Positions 24,297 to 39,000 of a stretch of DNA of 64,000 bases are shown one piece after another. Every line of letters starts with the position of its first letter. Positions within the stretch are counted from its first letter, which is position 1. The position numbers were made by a program, and so were the translations under genes. This DNA is from Elgaria multicarinata webbii (lineage: Eukaryota; Chordata; Lepidosauria; Squamata; Anguidae): positions 19,796,006 through 19,860,005 of the forward strand of contig NC_086171.1 in NCBI RefSeq assembly GCF_023053635.1. The letters run 5' to 3'. The notes under the pieces were generated by a model. That model was not told where the DNA came from and did no database searches. It saw nothing but the letters and a program-made list of their open reading frames with translations.

Positions 24297-27200
24297 ATTT
24301 ATTACCTGCCTCTCCCTCTGGATCGAGGCGGGGAACAACACAGAATACAAAACACAATACAATTGCCCATTCAAGACCAAGCCAGCACCAAAATACTTTG
24401 TTTTAAAGCAGACTACTCCTCTGTCCGGTTGTTGTTTTCCTGTGCAATTTCCAAATGCTGAACCTAGTTCTCTTATGAGTGAAATGATACTAACTCTGGG
24501 GTTGTTTTCCTCCTCTCCTTGATTGCTCAACATCTTTTTTCTTCTAAACACAATGGGCATAATCCAAAATTATCGTGCATCTGAGAATTGAGTAGGAAGA
24601 TATGTCTCCCTCCCCTCGCACCCAGCTTCTCCTGGAATCTGCAGGAGGTCACAGATAGATTTTCTGAAGGTGTTAATCGCAGACTCACTCCTAGAGGGAA
24701 GGGAAGGGGATAACTGTGTGCACTGCATCACTTTAAAGCATAATTTGACCTACCTGGAATGAATGGAAGAGGTACCAGAATGCCCAGGCATTGATAACGT
24801 TGTAGTACATAGAGAGGAAAAATGAAACGATAACACTGGCAACTCCTGAAAATAAAAACAAGGAGGGTTATGTCAAAGGGCATCAGCTGGTGACTGTATC
24901 TCCCTTTGGAATGAGTTGATCAATTAACTTCTGGGGAGCCTCCTCCCACACTGACCTCCCTATCTCCTCAGATGAACAGTTCCACCTAGACTCAAGGTAG
25001 AACTTGCAGTGTGTAGAGCAGGGCTTTTTTACAATTGCAGCTCCCTGTCTTCCCTTTATTGACAGTGTTCAAAGTGTGAGTGTCATTGCTTATGTAGCCA
25101 AAATGGCACCCACCCATGCACAAAAGAAAGGTATCAGCAGGCTTGGGGAAACGCTAAGGTTTGCAGAAGTTGAAAAAAATATTTAGGAAAAAACCTAAGA
25201 GGGCGGGGACCCAAACAACAGCGCAATGAACAGTGTGTGCTTAATGCATATGGAATTTCTGGATGACTGGTGGGGTGGGGGGGACGGAAAACCTGACAGT
25301 GAGTGGGACAGATTACATTGGTTGGAATCCTAAACAGGGACCCCATTCTTCACTGCAACATTTTGTTGCATGTCCCACTTGTGAAACGTATTAGACGCTG
25401 AAGTACTTCAGGCTCCAGCCCTGTCTACTTTTTGCCAACAAGCCAAATCATTTCTGTGAAATTGTACTGCTACTAGATGGATGACCTGAGATTGATTTTA
25501 AAGGCTGGTTTTAAGTGTTGTTTTGTTTAGTTTTCAGCCGTGATGCGACGTTTTCTGTTGCTTCAGGCATTTTATAAAGAGGTGACTCATAAGCTTATAA
25601 ATAGAAAATAACTCACACCATCATTTCTGAGAAGCCGCTCCATATAACTCAGCAGATAGGCCCAGGGCCAACCAAGTGAGACTTCCACACTGAATAAGTT
25701 TTAGGGAATGATAAGGAGTCAAGTCTAGACAGAGAATAGCCATGCTTACTATACAGCAGGCATTTTAAGAGCTGTGTTAGCACAAAGGGCCAGTTTAATG
25801 CAGGGAAGAGTGTTAGGTTTGGACCAGGGCAAGGCTCTGAATAAGGAGGCAAATCCTAGTTCAAGCATGATTCCATTCCAGGGTTTCTCTTCTCCTTTTT
25901 GAACTGAACTCCTCACTGGTCCCTCGTCATCCATCCCATCTATGGGTTTGAACGGGATCACCTTCATCTCCCCAACCTGTGTCATACTATTGTAGTTTAT
26001 TCCCACCCCAGCCTAGAACATGAACCTAGGGTGGCCACTTACATATCCTACAAAAAGATTTAGGCAACAGATTTGCATAAAATTCACACATGGTAATTTG
26101 TCAAACCAATTACAATAATTTAAATGGAAATACATCTCACCAAAGTGGGGAAGACTGACCAGGTGACCTGTGTACCTGCTCAGCCTGTGGTCCATGCGTT
26201 GATTATTGATGAGCAACTTCAAAGCCTCCTGAGCCCTCCCCTTCTCTTTAAACAACCCTTGAGATACAGGACACCTTTGAACAGATGGCTATCCTCTGAC
26301 AGCCCTTTAAATAGAAGCATGTGCTCTGTAAAGTAGGACACATGGACACCCTAGTGTAATCACGCTGCTTCTCCCACACACAACAGGAGAGAGCAGCAAC
26401 TGGACCTTTTTTGGGGGGGGGGTTTGTGGCGCACGTAAGGTCAGAAGGCGCGAGAGAGGCAGACAACGTCATGTGAGGGACCTCATAGAAATCCGTGAGT
26501 GCCCAGTAACGAGTGTGCAATAAAACGCTCATCGGATGGAGTTCTAAAGGTCTTCCAATAGCTATGTGAAATAAGAATAATTTTACAGGGGGATAGGAAA
26601 AATAGGTGCATAGATCAACAAGAACGCACCAACCCCGCAGAGGTAAGGACTTATTGCTCTCCATGCTCCGATGCTGCCTTGACGCATGCGCTGTCCCACT
26701 GCCAACTCCAGAAATAATAATGGCATCCCTTCCACAATTAACATGATTAAATATGGGATTAGGAATCCGCCTGCAAGAGAAAGAAAAGCATTTATTTAGC
26801 AATATAGTCGGTTTAGAAATTAGTTCACTTTTGATAGTGGATGTAAACTATACGGCAGTCTTAAGCAATCTTAAGTGGGCAGTAGGGAGTGATGAGGTGG
26901 ATCATCTACTGCTTCCAAAGCCCTGACCAAGATTCATGCTGGCCCAGGCAGGGAGAGCATGCCTTTCCCCCCTGTTGCTGGCATTTAAAATTTTTGGCCC
27001 TCCTATTAGAACATAAGAAGACCCCTGCTAGATCAGACCAGAGGTACATCTAGTCCAGAATTCTGTTGACACAGTGGCCAACCAGATGCCTGTGAGAAAC
27101 CCACAAAAAGAACATTAGTGCAACAGCACATTCGCACCCACACCCACTCATGCTCCCCAGCAACTGGTGTACATAGCCATACCATCAGGACTAGTAGCCA

Positions 27201-29964
27201 TCAGCACTAGTAGCCATTGATAGCCTGGGTTCCCATGGGAGGGGAAATACCTACACCAGTTTGAGGTTGGTATAGCAGGGGGCCTGATGCTGTGTGACTT
27301 CACCTCCAGCTCCATTTGCTGATCTCTTTCCCAATTCTACATAGACGCTCACTAGGGATGCTTCCAGATGGGGCTTTTATTGTGCACTCACCCTGCCTTA
27401 TTCTCAGGATTTTATAGGAGGCCCAGTCATCATTCTCCCCCATTGCAACCTTCCTACATTTTCCTTCCACTTCAGCCTTTTTCCTTAAAGAGAAAATCTG
27501 TGAAAGAATGAAAGATAGAATAGCTGTGCAATGCCTTTTTACTGGCAAATCTATGTCTTTTGTCCTCTGTTTCGGTGATACATTTCCTCTTTTTTGATGA
27601 TGTGCAAGTGACCATCCCTATGCCCAACTGGAAGCATTCATTGCCTTATATTTGTCCTCTATCAAAAGCACACTCCTTCTCCTGGAGTGTGCCAAATTTG
27701 GAATGATCCAGACCTCAAATAGTGCTACTGGTCTTTTAATGTGCTGGCCAGTGCTATCAGATATCAGAACTGTCCATAATCGAAAGCACTGAAACCTTTT
27801 TGGGAGCTTGTCTCACAAATATTAGAGTGAATGAAAATCCTTCAGGGGAAACATTTCCTGTAGTCAGTGGTGTAGTGGTAAATTCTAAAGTGCAGGCAAT
27901 CACCATAACTGTCCCCATAGCCACACCCCCAAGAAGAGTCCAAAAATACAGGCAGCTGTATTGATCCATATCAGCAAACCAGTTCTGGAAGTTTTCGAGC
28001 TCCATCACACCTGAACTTTTGCCCTTGTATTATCCCCCTCTGTTTACTTAGTGTTTGAAAGCCTTATGTTTCATTCATCTTCACACCTCTCCTCGGAATC
28101 GCTGTTTCCCCCCACCCCGCAGATCTCATTTGTACCTCCCCTTACAATCTATTGGTTGTTTGCAGGGACACTTTTCCCTGGCACGCTCCCTCCCTTTCAA
28201 CAGCAATGCTGCCCACCCTCAGAACATTGGATTGAGTACGATGGGATAAAAATACACGTAGAGGACCGAGCGCATTGCTGGAAAAACTGTTCCTTCCCTG
28301 CACTTGGAAACCTCGCAAAGAGGGGGGAGGAAGAGGCGAGATCAGGGCAGATGACATGGACGGCATCATCTGAGTTCTTTGTATGCAACTCACCGTGACA
28401 GCGGGCTATAACGCTGGTGTGATGGAGCTCTTCAGCGCCACCAGGAGCAGGTCTTTGCTAATGGATTTTAATGGCCTATTCAGGACCAAGCCATCCTAAA
28501 ACTTTGCATTACAACTGGGACAAGATACTGTTGCTAGGAAAAATACCTTCCCCACCCCATCCAGTCAGGGCCCAGCTTCAGCATCACAGTGGGCCTTGTA
28601 GGTTATAGCCAGGATTTGATTAGGATAGTCTGGAAGGGTTTGGGCCTGTTCAGCCTGTGAAATGTTCAGAATGTGTGTGAACTTCTCTCAGTCTATCAGT
28701 GTTCTCAGAGCAAAGCGGGTGGGTGGGTGGGTGAGTCACTCTATTCCCCACGTCCACCTGCTGAGTCTGCCTTGACAAAGAGGGAGGGTGGAAGCTCTCT
28801 GCGAGAACCTGACAAAGTGAGGTGGGTTTTGCAGAAGGGTCACGACACAGGCCTCACACACCAGGCCTTGTCACACACAAACCCTCCTCAAGCCAAGCGC
28901 CACCACTTGAACAACCTGAGGGTAGGGTAAAACACAATCTTTCCTTCATATGAGAGGGTAAAGGCTAGAATCTGAAAAGGTTTTACTGTGTATGTAATAA
29001 GCTGAAGGTTATATATAAGGTGTTTACGATAGTAACTGTAGCGCAGGTGATAAAGCCAAGCAGACACGTGGTTTGAGGTAACAAAACAAAATGTTTATTT
29101 TTCTTTAACAGATCTTAGTTACTTCAAATTCAAGTTAACCTGCTTAATCTACTAGTTTTAATAAAATCAGTAATCTTAAGTCTCTTAAAATCTTATCTCC
29201 TTTCACTCTCCACACCACTGACAATCCTAACTGACACCCCCACTCCCAACCAACCCCACCCCAAGCTCTAGACTCCCTCATTTATACTCTTCCCCACCTT
29301 CACAGCATCATCAGCCACACCCACTCAGTCCAACATTCTGCACTCACTAGATATACAAAGGCAGACACACCTAAGGGCACAGAACTGTGGGGTAATGCCA
29401 CAGTCACCCAGATTGCATCGCTGGAGGGCTGAGCAGAGATGCCCTGTTTGGACAGGGGCATTGATGAAAGGCCAAAAGCCCTTGGCCCAGAGGAGGTATC
29501 TTACACTTTGGATGAAGTCCCTCTGCATGTGGATTTGTTTGGGCCTTTGCTAGAACTCTTGCCTTTGATTGCCTCAAAAGGATGACCTCAAGAATCATTC
29601 TAGTTCCTTGTGCTGTTTGTGGAGAATTATGTCTTTGATCGCCTGGGAAGGCTGATCCCAGGAATCATTCAGGTTACTGAGTCTTGTCCTTGATTGCCTG
29701 GGAAGGATAACTCTTTCCCCTGTAGTTTGTGCCTCAGAGCTTTCAGTGGGGAAACCTGTTGTGTGGATCTCTTTCAAGGTTGTAATTTTCACTGTCCTGC
29801 AATTACATCGGGCCTATAGCTACTGTCCAAACTGCTTCCATCCACACATTCAAAGAAATTGCATTGCTGTTCTGCACTTTCCTTCCTTAATGGAGTTTCC
29901 ACATTAGGCAAAAAATCAAGAGAATCGCTCGGGAAACATGGGTGATTACAAATAGATGATGACA

Positions 29965-30005
<41 letters not shown>

Positions 30006-33000
30006 TTATTTATATAGCACTAACAATGTACTTCTGGTCCCCACATGAAATGTGAGTGAATGAGCCATGCTGATTTCTCAATAAATGTTCATCTGAAAGA
30101 ACCCAAGATCTATTAAGGAGGGAAAGATGGAATAGCTGCATGATTATGCTCTGATAACCTCTCGTTTGGATTACTGCAATGCGTTATACGTGGGGCTGCC
30201 TTTGAAAACGGACAGGAAGCTTCAGCTGGTACAAAACAGGGCAGCCCGTTTACTAACAGGGTCTGGCTGGCGAGATCACATTACGCCAGTCCTTTTACAA
30301 CTTCATTGGCTGCCAGTCCAGGTCCAGGCCCGATTCAAAGTGCTGGTATTGACATTTAAAGCCCTAAACGGTTTGGGGCCAGGTTATTTGAAGGAATGCC
30401 TCCTCCCATATGTACCTGCCCGGACCTTAAGATCATCTACAGGGGCCCTTCTCCGTGAGCTCCTGCCAAAGGAAGTGAGGCAGGTGGCTACTAGGAGGAG
30501 GGCTTTCTCCGCTGTGGCACCCCGGTTGTGGAATGAGCTCCCCAGAGAGGTCCGCCTGGCGCCTACACTGTACTCCTTTCATTGCCAGCTGAAGACCTTT
30601 TTATTCTCTCAGTATTTTAACACTTAATTTTAACTTAAATTTAAATTTTACTGTTTTAACTCTGTATTTTAATTTTATATCAATTTTGCTGTGTGGTTTT
30701 TATCCTGGTTGTGCTTTTTATACTGTATTTTGTATTTGTGCTTTTAACCTGTTGGTTGTTTTATTATGGTTTTAATTTTTGTGAACCGCCCAGAGAGCTT
30801 TGGCTATTGGGCGGTATAAAAATGTAATAAATAAATAATAAATAAATAAATATTATTTTTATTGTCCGTGCTTGGAACTGCCAGTCTAGAACCATTCGAA
30901 GTGGGAGTTGGGGTATATTTAACATGTAGGATACTATTTAAAAGGAGTCCTTGCACTGAATGTATAATGTTCCCCCAGGTTTTCAGATCCCAAGTGCTTA
31001 TATAAGTTACAGTGCAGTACATTGTGCCCATCTCATTGAGTTCAATGGAGCTTACTCTCAGGTAAGTGGGTACAGGTTTGCAGCCTAAATTGTGCAAGTT
31101 TATCAAAGGATTGTATTCCTCTTCCCTCTCTGTTTTTCCTTTTATACATTGGGTTGGAGCCACAGTCATCCTTAGAGTAGTCTAAAGTAAGTCCCATTGA
31201 TTTCAATGGATCTACTCTAAGTATGTAAGTCTGGATCCAATCCAATGTCTATTAGAATGTAAGCCTATTGACAAGGACTGTTTGAGTTGGCAATACTAGA
31301 ATCATTTTCTGTAAATAATTTTGTACTCTAGATGTGATTAAGGAGAGTCTTTCACACAGTTCAGACTCAGTGACTGTTAAAGGATAACTAATTGCTGTAA
31401 AAAGCATTAAAATATAACCAAGGGAAGAGAGAGAAGAGCAAGGATGTGTGGCACTTTGAAGTCAATACAGATACTTTGGAAGTTTAGACTTACTGAAATC
31501 AGTTGAACTTCCTTGTGAGCAAATATAATTAGGAATGAGCTGCAGGTGATTATTTTGTAGGCAAGAGCTGATTTAAGATGGCAAATTCTACCCTAAACCC
31601 CCCAAAAAGGAAATCTCCCCAAAGGATAGGCGAGATCTCCAACTCAGGTTTGTCTCAAGACATTTTGCTGCCTGAGGTGAAGGACAAGATGGAGCCTTCT
31701 CCATATTCCTCACATGAAAGCTTACCAGGGACCTGTTTTCATGGTGCCACTTTGCTGCTGCTTCCCCCTCAAATCCCGGGTATCGCTGCTGCAGGGCGAG
31801 GGCAGGAAATCCCCATGCCAGGAGGGAATGTGGGGTTTTCTGGCAGTTATCCAAGTACTAGAGCCCATTCCTGCTCTTTTCCCCAGCTTCAAGCAACCAA
31901 TCACTAGTCGCCATCCACCCAACCATGAAGCTGAATGACCTTGAGTAAGTCGCTCGCTCTCATCCTAGCCTACCTCACAAGGTTACTATGAAGGTAAAAT
32001 GAAGGAGACTAGAGACCATGTGTACATCCCTGAACTCCTTGGAGGATAAAATGTGGTAATTATTTTTTAAAAATTAAAATGTAATAAATATACTAAACAA
32101 ATAAATAACTCCCAGGGATGGTGAGAAGAAACCATCTGTTGATTCCTGAACTTATCTCCCTACAAAGCTGTGGAATCAAGCTTTCAAACATTTCTCTTCT
32201 TCCTTTGAACCCCCTCCCAAAAACCCCACAGCCCACTCACATCTGAATTCGCTTGCTTTCAATGTGATATAGCAGCAACTTTTTTAAATGGTTTGGTGGT
32301 GCTCTCTTTCAGGTACATCTTGTTGTCCAGGAAATCTTTGAGAGGTATTTAGGCACACGTGCAGATTCTTATCTCAGCACCAAGATTTGGAAAACTTCGG
32401 CTGTGTGGACTACTGACCCACAAAGGTCCATTGATAAAGTGAAACCTCCCCCATCTGACAAACATCTTACCAAAGGCTGTTTCATCAATGATTGCCTGGT
32501 TAGACAAAGAATCTACACAGTCTAATTCTGTTTGGTTGAAATTCCAAAATAGACAGTTTCATTTTCTGAAGACTGGCCTTTTTAGAAGCTGTAAGGGCTG
32601 TTTTGCCCAAGGTGAATTTGCTATACTGCTAGCAGTGGTGAGCACAATGTTGCGGTGGGAAAACACACACATATCTATTTTACTGGGGAGGTGTGGTGTC
32701 ATGAAATCCCAGTAGTTTTAGTGTAGGGTTGCCGGCTTCCATCCTCCCGAGGTCGGTAAAATGAGTACCCAGTTAGCTGGGGGAAAGGTAATAATGCTCT
32801 TCATTCTCTTTCTCATCAATGCTACCACTTGCTTGCTTGACAGGCAGAGATCCAGGGAGGAATTAAGCAGCAACATCTGCTCCTTCTTCTGACCACCACC
32901 ACTGACTCGATCAGAGTGAGAGGCTGGTAAACAAGTAAATTGCAGTGATGAAGAACAGCAACTCCAGGAGTCACTGGTCAGTGGGTCCTGCTGGTACGTG

Positions 33001-36000
33001 GGCCCTTGGCAGGTGCCCAACCATGCCTGCCTTGACACTGGCCCTGGCTTCCTATGATAATCCGGGGTGCCGTAGGACACTTGACAAGAATAACACTTCA
33101 GGAGAACTAGGAGTAGAGTTTCAGCTAACCAAACTAGATTCTTGGAGAAGTCTTCCTTAGACAGGTGGAGTGCCATTGTTTGTGCCCCTTTCTATTTGAA
33201 TGAATGTATTTGTTTCAGTGTGTGAGACTGTATCACTAGGTAGAACTAAGTGAGACACACAGGAAGTTAGATGGAAGAGGAAGTCAGGGACACAGACTTT
33301 GATTGAAGGAATACTCGCCCAATCAGGAGGTGACACAGCAGTCAGTGACTCAGCACTCTCAGGAGTCAGTCAGGGCTGGAGAGAAGTTAGAAGCTATGTT
33401 TGTTTGAGGCAATAAAAGTTTTATTTTTATATAATACTGCATTCCTCATTTGCAACAAACCTATCTTTGAAACATGGTGTCAGAAGTCTAACAAGACCCA
33501 TTTACAACAACAACAAAAAACAGCTTGAGATTTTGGATTATGGAGCGAGGTTTGAAAGCCCCCCCATCACTGGATTTCACTGGGCCTAATCTGGCTCAAG
33601 CTTGGCAGAACTGGAAAGAGGAGTTTGAATTGTACCTGGATCTTGCCTTCACAAAAGAGGAAGAAAAGCAAAAGGTAAAGTTATTATATTATCTGATTGG
33701 AGAAAAGGGGCGAGAGATATGCAAAACTCTTGGGTTTAGTACAACTTCTACTCTGCAACAGCTAGTAAAAGGGCTGGATGATTACTGCATACCTAAACAA
33801 AATGAAACAATGGAACGATATCAATTCTTTATGAGGCAGCAGGGGTCTGAAGAGAGACTGGATGCTTATGTTACTGCACTAAGGACTTTGGCAACAACCT
33901 GTAATTTTGGGGCTATCACAGACTCCCTCATCAGAGACAGAATTGTCTGTGGGACCACAGACCAACATCTCCGTGAGAGGCTGTTGCGGGAGCCAGATTT
34001 AACACTGACTCATTGTTTGGAGATTGCTAGGGCAGCTGAAGCTACTAAAGAGAGGCTTAGGACATTAGAAGGCACCCATGAGGTGCAGGTGCATGCAGTC
34101 CAACACCAGTCAAGTCCGTATAATGAGCAGGGCCGGCAGCCTCAGAGACGACTGCCTAAAATACAGTGTATGTTCTGTGGGAAACAACACGGAAAGAGAA
34201 AAGAAAGGTGCCCAGCATATGGACAGAAGTGTAAAGGTTGTGGCAAACCCAACCATTTCCAAAGTCAGTGCAAGAGTGAGAAGAAACCTAATAGGCTGGC
34301 TGTGAGAACAATACAGAATGAAAGCGATGAGTCTGAAAACTGTGAGGATGTTTTAAGCCTCACTTTGGGTCCAGTGAATCATGATCTCCACATAGTGGGG
34401 AATACAGGGAAGAAGGTAACCTACCACACCACATTGTTTGCCACTATGTTGTTGAACAAACACCCAGTTCATTTCCAACTGGATTGTGGAACCACCTGCA
34501 ATGTGCTGCCATTAGCTCTAATAGACAAGAAAACAGATCTGGAACCATGTGGCCAATTGCTCATTATGTACAATAGCAGTACCCTGACACCTGTGGGGAA
34601 GTGCAGGCTAAAGATTCGCAGTCCAAAGAATAATAGACTCTATCGCTTAGAGTTCATCATCGTGGAAGGGAATGCCCACAGACCACTGCTAGGAAGCAAA
34701 GCAGTCCAAGCTATGCAATTGATTCACGTGCAACATAAGAACATCCTGAATGCTGTACAAGCCAGTGAGCAGAACCAGTCCAGGATTTGGACTATGGAGA
34801 AAATACTGAAAGATTTTGGGGATGTTTTTGAAGGGGAAGGACATTTGGCAGGGAAATTGAAACTTGAGGTAAATCCTTCAGTAGAACCAGTAAAGATCCC
34901 TAAAAGGAGAGTTCCTATGGCACTGGCAGAACCACTGAAGAAGGAACTAGCAAGCCTTCAAAGCAAAGGCATAATTGCTCCAGTAGAGACTAGCACAGAA
35001 TGGAACAGCAGTTTGGTCATTGTACGGAAACCCTCTGGAAAACTCCGTATTTGTATTGACCCTAAACCTTTAAATAAGGCATTAAAACACAGTCATTATC
35101 CCCTGCCAACCATTGATGATGTTCTATGTGACCTATCACGAGCCAAGGTTTTTTCAGTGTTTGATGTGAAAAATGGATTTTGGCACATAGAACTGGATAA
35201 GGAATCTAGCTACCTGACCACATTTGCAACCCCTTTTGGCAGATACCGCTGGTTACGAATGCCAATGGGCATCAGCCCTGCCCCAGAAGTGTTTCAACGC
35301 AGGTTGAATCAAGAGCTAGAGAACATCCCAGGCCTGAAGATAATTGCAGATGATATCCTAATTGTGGGAGAAGGAGATACGATAATAGAAGCAACAAGAG
35401 ATCATGGCAAAAAGTTGTGCCATTTTCTGGAGAGGTGCAGAGAGAGGAACATCAAATTGAATCAGGATAAGGCCATATTAAGACTGAAAGAAGTACCTTA
35501 CATTGGCCACCTGCTGACTGCAGATGGGTTGAAGGTGGACCCTGGAAAAGTTAAGGCAATCCGAGAGATGCCATGACCTGAGGATGTGAAAGGTGTGCAA
35601 CGATTCTTAGGCATGGTAAACTACCTGGCGAAGTTTTGTAAAGGGTTAACAGCTGACTGTGAGCCACTCAGACAGTTGACACACAAAGAAGTAGAATGGG
35701 AATGGTCAGAGAGTCATCAGCAAGCATTTGATAAAATTAAGGATACTATATCCAAGACCCCTGTACTGAAGTACTACAGCCCAGGAGAACAGCTGGTCCT
35801 ACAATGTGATGCCTCACAAAAGGGGCTTGGAGCGGCCCTTTTACAAAACAACAACCAATTGCTTTTGCCAGTAGAGCACTGTCAGAAACAGAGAGAGGTT
35901 ATGCACAAATTGAAAAAGAACTGTTAGCTGTCCTTTTTGGGATGGAATGCTTCCACCAGCTCACTTTTGGACAGACAGTACATGTCCAATCGGATCACAA

Positions 36001-39000
36001 GCCACTGGAAACCATTGTGCGGAAACCATTATTGAGTGCCCCAAAGAGGCTTCAAAGGATGTTGATGAGATTGCAAAAGTATGATGTACAGATCCAATAT
36101 CATCCAGGCAAGCACCTGGTAATGGCAGACACATTAAGCAGAGCATATCTCTCAGAGCCCAGTGAAGATGGTTCAGTTGAAAAGGACTTAGAGTCAATAA
36201 ATATGCTGCAATCGACCCATTTCACGGCCACGCCTACAAGCAATACAGGAAGGCACAGAGCAGGATACCAACTTACAGATAGTTAAACGCATTGTCCTGG
36301 ATGGTTGGCCAGAGACCAAACATCAGCTACCAGTGGAAGCTACACCCTATTTCTCAATGAGAGAGGAGCTCAGTGTGCAAGATGGAATTCTCTTTAGGGC
36401 AAACAGAGCTATCATCCCAGAGGCAATGCGCTTGGACATAATGAAAAGGATACACTCCTCACATATGGGAATTGAGAGCTGTCTGAGGAGAGCGAGAGAA
36501 TGCGTATATTGGCCTGGCATGAATGATCAGCTGAAAACTTACATGGCACAATGTGAGATCTGCAATTCTCTAGGTGACAGACAGCAAAAAGAAACACTCC
36601 ACCCACATGAGATTCCAAGGAGGCCTTGGGAAAAGGTAGGAGTAGACTTATTCAAGTTGCAAGACAAAGAATACCTCATAACGGTGGACTACTATTCCAA
36701 TTTCTGGGAGATAGACTCCTTGCTAGATACCCAATCTCGAACAATTATCAGAAAGCTTAAAGGACACTTTGCCCATTATGGAATACCCGATGTTTTATTT
36801 TCAGACAATGGCCCTCAGTTTGTGTCTGAAGAATTTAGGGCCTTCAGAGCACAGTGGGAATTTGATCATCAGACATCGTCACCATGCCTGCCTTGACACC
36901 GGCCCTGGCTTCCTATGATAATCCGGGGTGCCGTAGGACACTTGACAAGAATAACACTTCAGGAGAACTAGGAGTAGAGTTTCAGCTAACCAAACTAGAT
37001 TCTTGGAGAAGTCTTCCTTAGACAGGTGGAGTGCCATTGTTTGTGCCCCTTTCTATTTGAATGAATGTATTTGTTTCAGTGTGTGAGACTAAGGCAAGTA
37101 CCAAGCAAGACATACACATTGGAGCCACAACAGAGTTCCTGGGTAGGAGCCAGTAGGGTTAGCAGAAAGAAGGTAACCCTGTGAACTATGAACCCAATCC
37201 TTGCTTACACTGAAATCTTTTCAAAACTCGCTTGCTCCTCCACCACCCCCTTCCCAAGTGAGAATTTTAGTAGTGATACTAGGATAAGAATGAATAGAAA
37301 CCTGATGAGCAGAAGCCTCCTTCTGGCAGCAAACAGTGTTTACTCCATACAATTGAGGGGCTGCTGGGGTGCACCACTGGATCCGCTCCTGATGTGGCGG
37401 CCCTATCTGGCTCCACCTTACTCCAGTTCTGTGTGATGGACTTCTGAAGAGCAGAAGTCTATGTATATAGTGCTACACATGCATAAGTGTCTCCTCTTCA
37501 GAGATCCACATTCAATGGCCAGATTTTGTAGGTGGTGCCCTATTTTCCCTTAATCGTGTGGAGCCCTTTTCATATATATAATGCGACTGCAGAAAGAAGT
37601 CAACATTTATTACAATTTCTCCTGAAGGATTAGCAGCTGTGTAGCCCTCTCGTAGGATGTATGTCAGGGCTGGGGCCAGGATTATTTATGTCAGGGCGTT
37701 AAACCTTTTTCAGCCCGAGGGCCGAATTCCAGTTTGGAGAAGCTCTCAGGGGCCGCATTCATGCTGGGTGGGGCTGAAGGCAAAAAGGGCAGGAGCAAAA
37801 ATAGCAACGACATCAACATATTTTGGCTTAAAGCTCTTACCACCAGTAACTAAGCCATAGGAGAGGCATGTCAGCCTTTTAGAATGGTGAAAAAATGGCA
37901 CCTCAAAAGCCTGGAAACCACCCAGCAATAGTTGGTTGGGGGAGAGGGGTGTGGCCAGGGGAAGCGGGTGTGGCCTCCTGGGGAATCCTGGAGGACCGGA
38001 TTTGATTCCTGGGCGTGAAATTCTGTACTCCTGTATTAAGGAGATGTTGCCAAAAATGACATTTCCATGGCAGCTTCTGTTATTCTCCTTCATAATGTAA
38101 AGCAACACAGTTGGATCCAGCTTACACATCCTTGGAGTAGACCCATTGAAATAAAACTCATAAGATGCTGATGTCAGGTATGGGATATGTTTTTCTACAT
38201 GTCACAGGGGAGGATGCACCCCAAAGCTGCCATTTTCAATGGCATTCCCCTGGCGCATCTAGCTTGTAGACAACCTTCAAGAAAACTTTCCAAGCCCCTG
38301 TTTGACTTTGGAATCACCTCTGAGCAACCCACTGACCAAAGCAGATTTTTGTGTGCAGCCTTTTCCAGCTTCCTTTTTAGAGCATGCCAAAATATTTATG
38401 TAAATAGCTATTATTTGGCATTTAATCTCCCGCATTAACATTCCTTGATGTGGGGACTGTTCAGCACTGGAAATGAATGCGGTGTGCACAGTAACAGAAG
38501 GTGAAGGGAATGCTCAGCCATAATCCGTTTTATTCAGGGAATTATTTTTGCTGCCTCCCGCCTGTGCCTTTATTAACAAGGCCTTTGTTTGGAAGTTAGG
38601 TAACTTCCTTGCAAAGGGAGTTCTCGAGAGCCTTAGAGCCTTGATATTGTAGAAATGCCCTTTAATAACAACGCCCCTAACAGTGTGAACAGTTCCCCCT
38701 ATTTTTGGAGTGTGCCGGGTATGCAAAGGCTTGTAAGTATTTGTGGCAGGCAGCCGCTTGCCATGTGAAATGGGGGCAAAATAGACAAAGCAGCAATCTG
38801 ATGAAATATACTCTGCCTCTCGGTTTTAGAAGCAGCTGTGAAGCCCACCAACTTAGGTTGGGACTATGGTGCTGGGGGAGAGTTAACCGTCTCCACACTG
38901 CAGGGCAAGCATCAGGGACAGGGGGCACCTGCTGAGGCCTACATCCCAGCAGAACTGATGCTGGCTCTGGCTGTTTTTCCTCTTCCTTTTTGTTGTTACT

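Noticed and set aside
24183-24560. Frames with poly-His or poly-Met runs
   Set aside because: They are translations of the (CAT)n microsatellite.
26248-26802. 184-aa minus-strand frame
   Set aside because: It covers SLC6A20 exon 2 in the wrong reading frame plus adjoining repeats.
30166-30627. 153-aa frame as a host gene
   Set aside because: Its motifs are those of the L2 reverse transcriptase C-terminus and it ends in a LINE tail.
33525-36896. Long open frames as a possible new host gene
   Set aside because: They show gag zinc knuckle, protease, reverse transcriptase, RNase H and integrase in Ty3/Gypsy order behind an LTR and primer-binding site, so they are a retroelement fossil.
33020-37090. 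The 210-bp direct repeats as the LTR pair
   Set aside because: They lie outside the TG...CA LTR and primer-binding site, and the second copy continues into host DNA.
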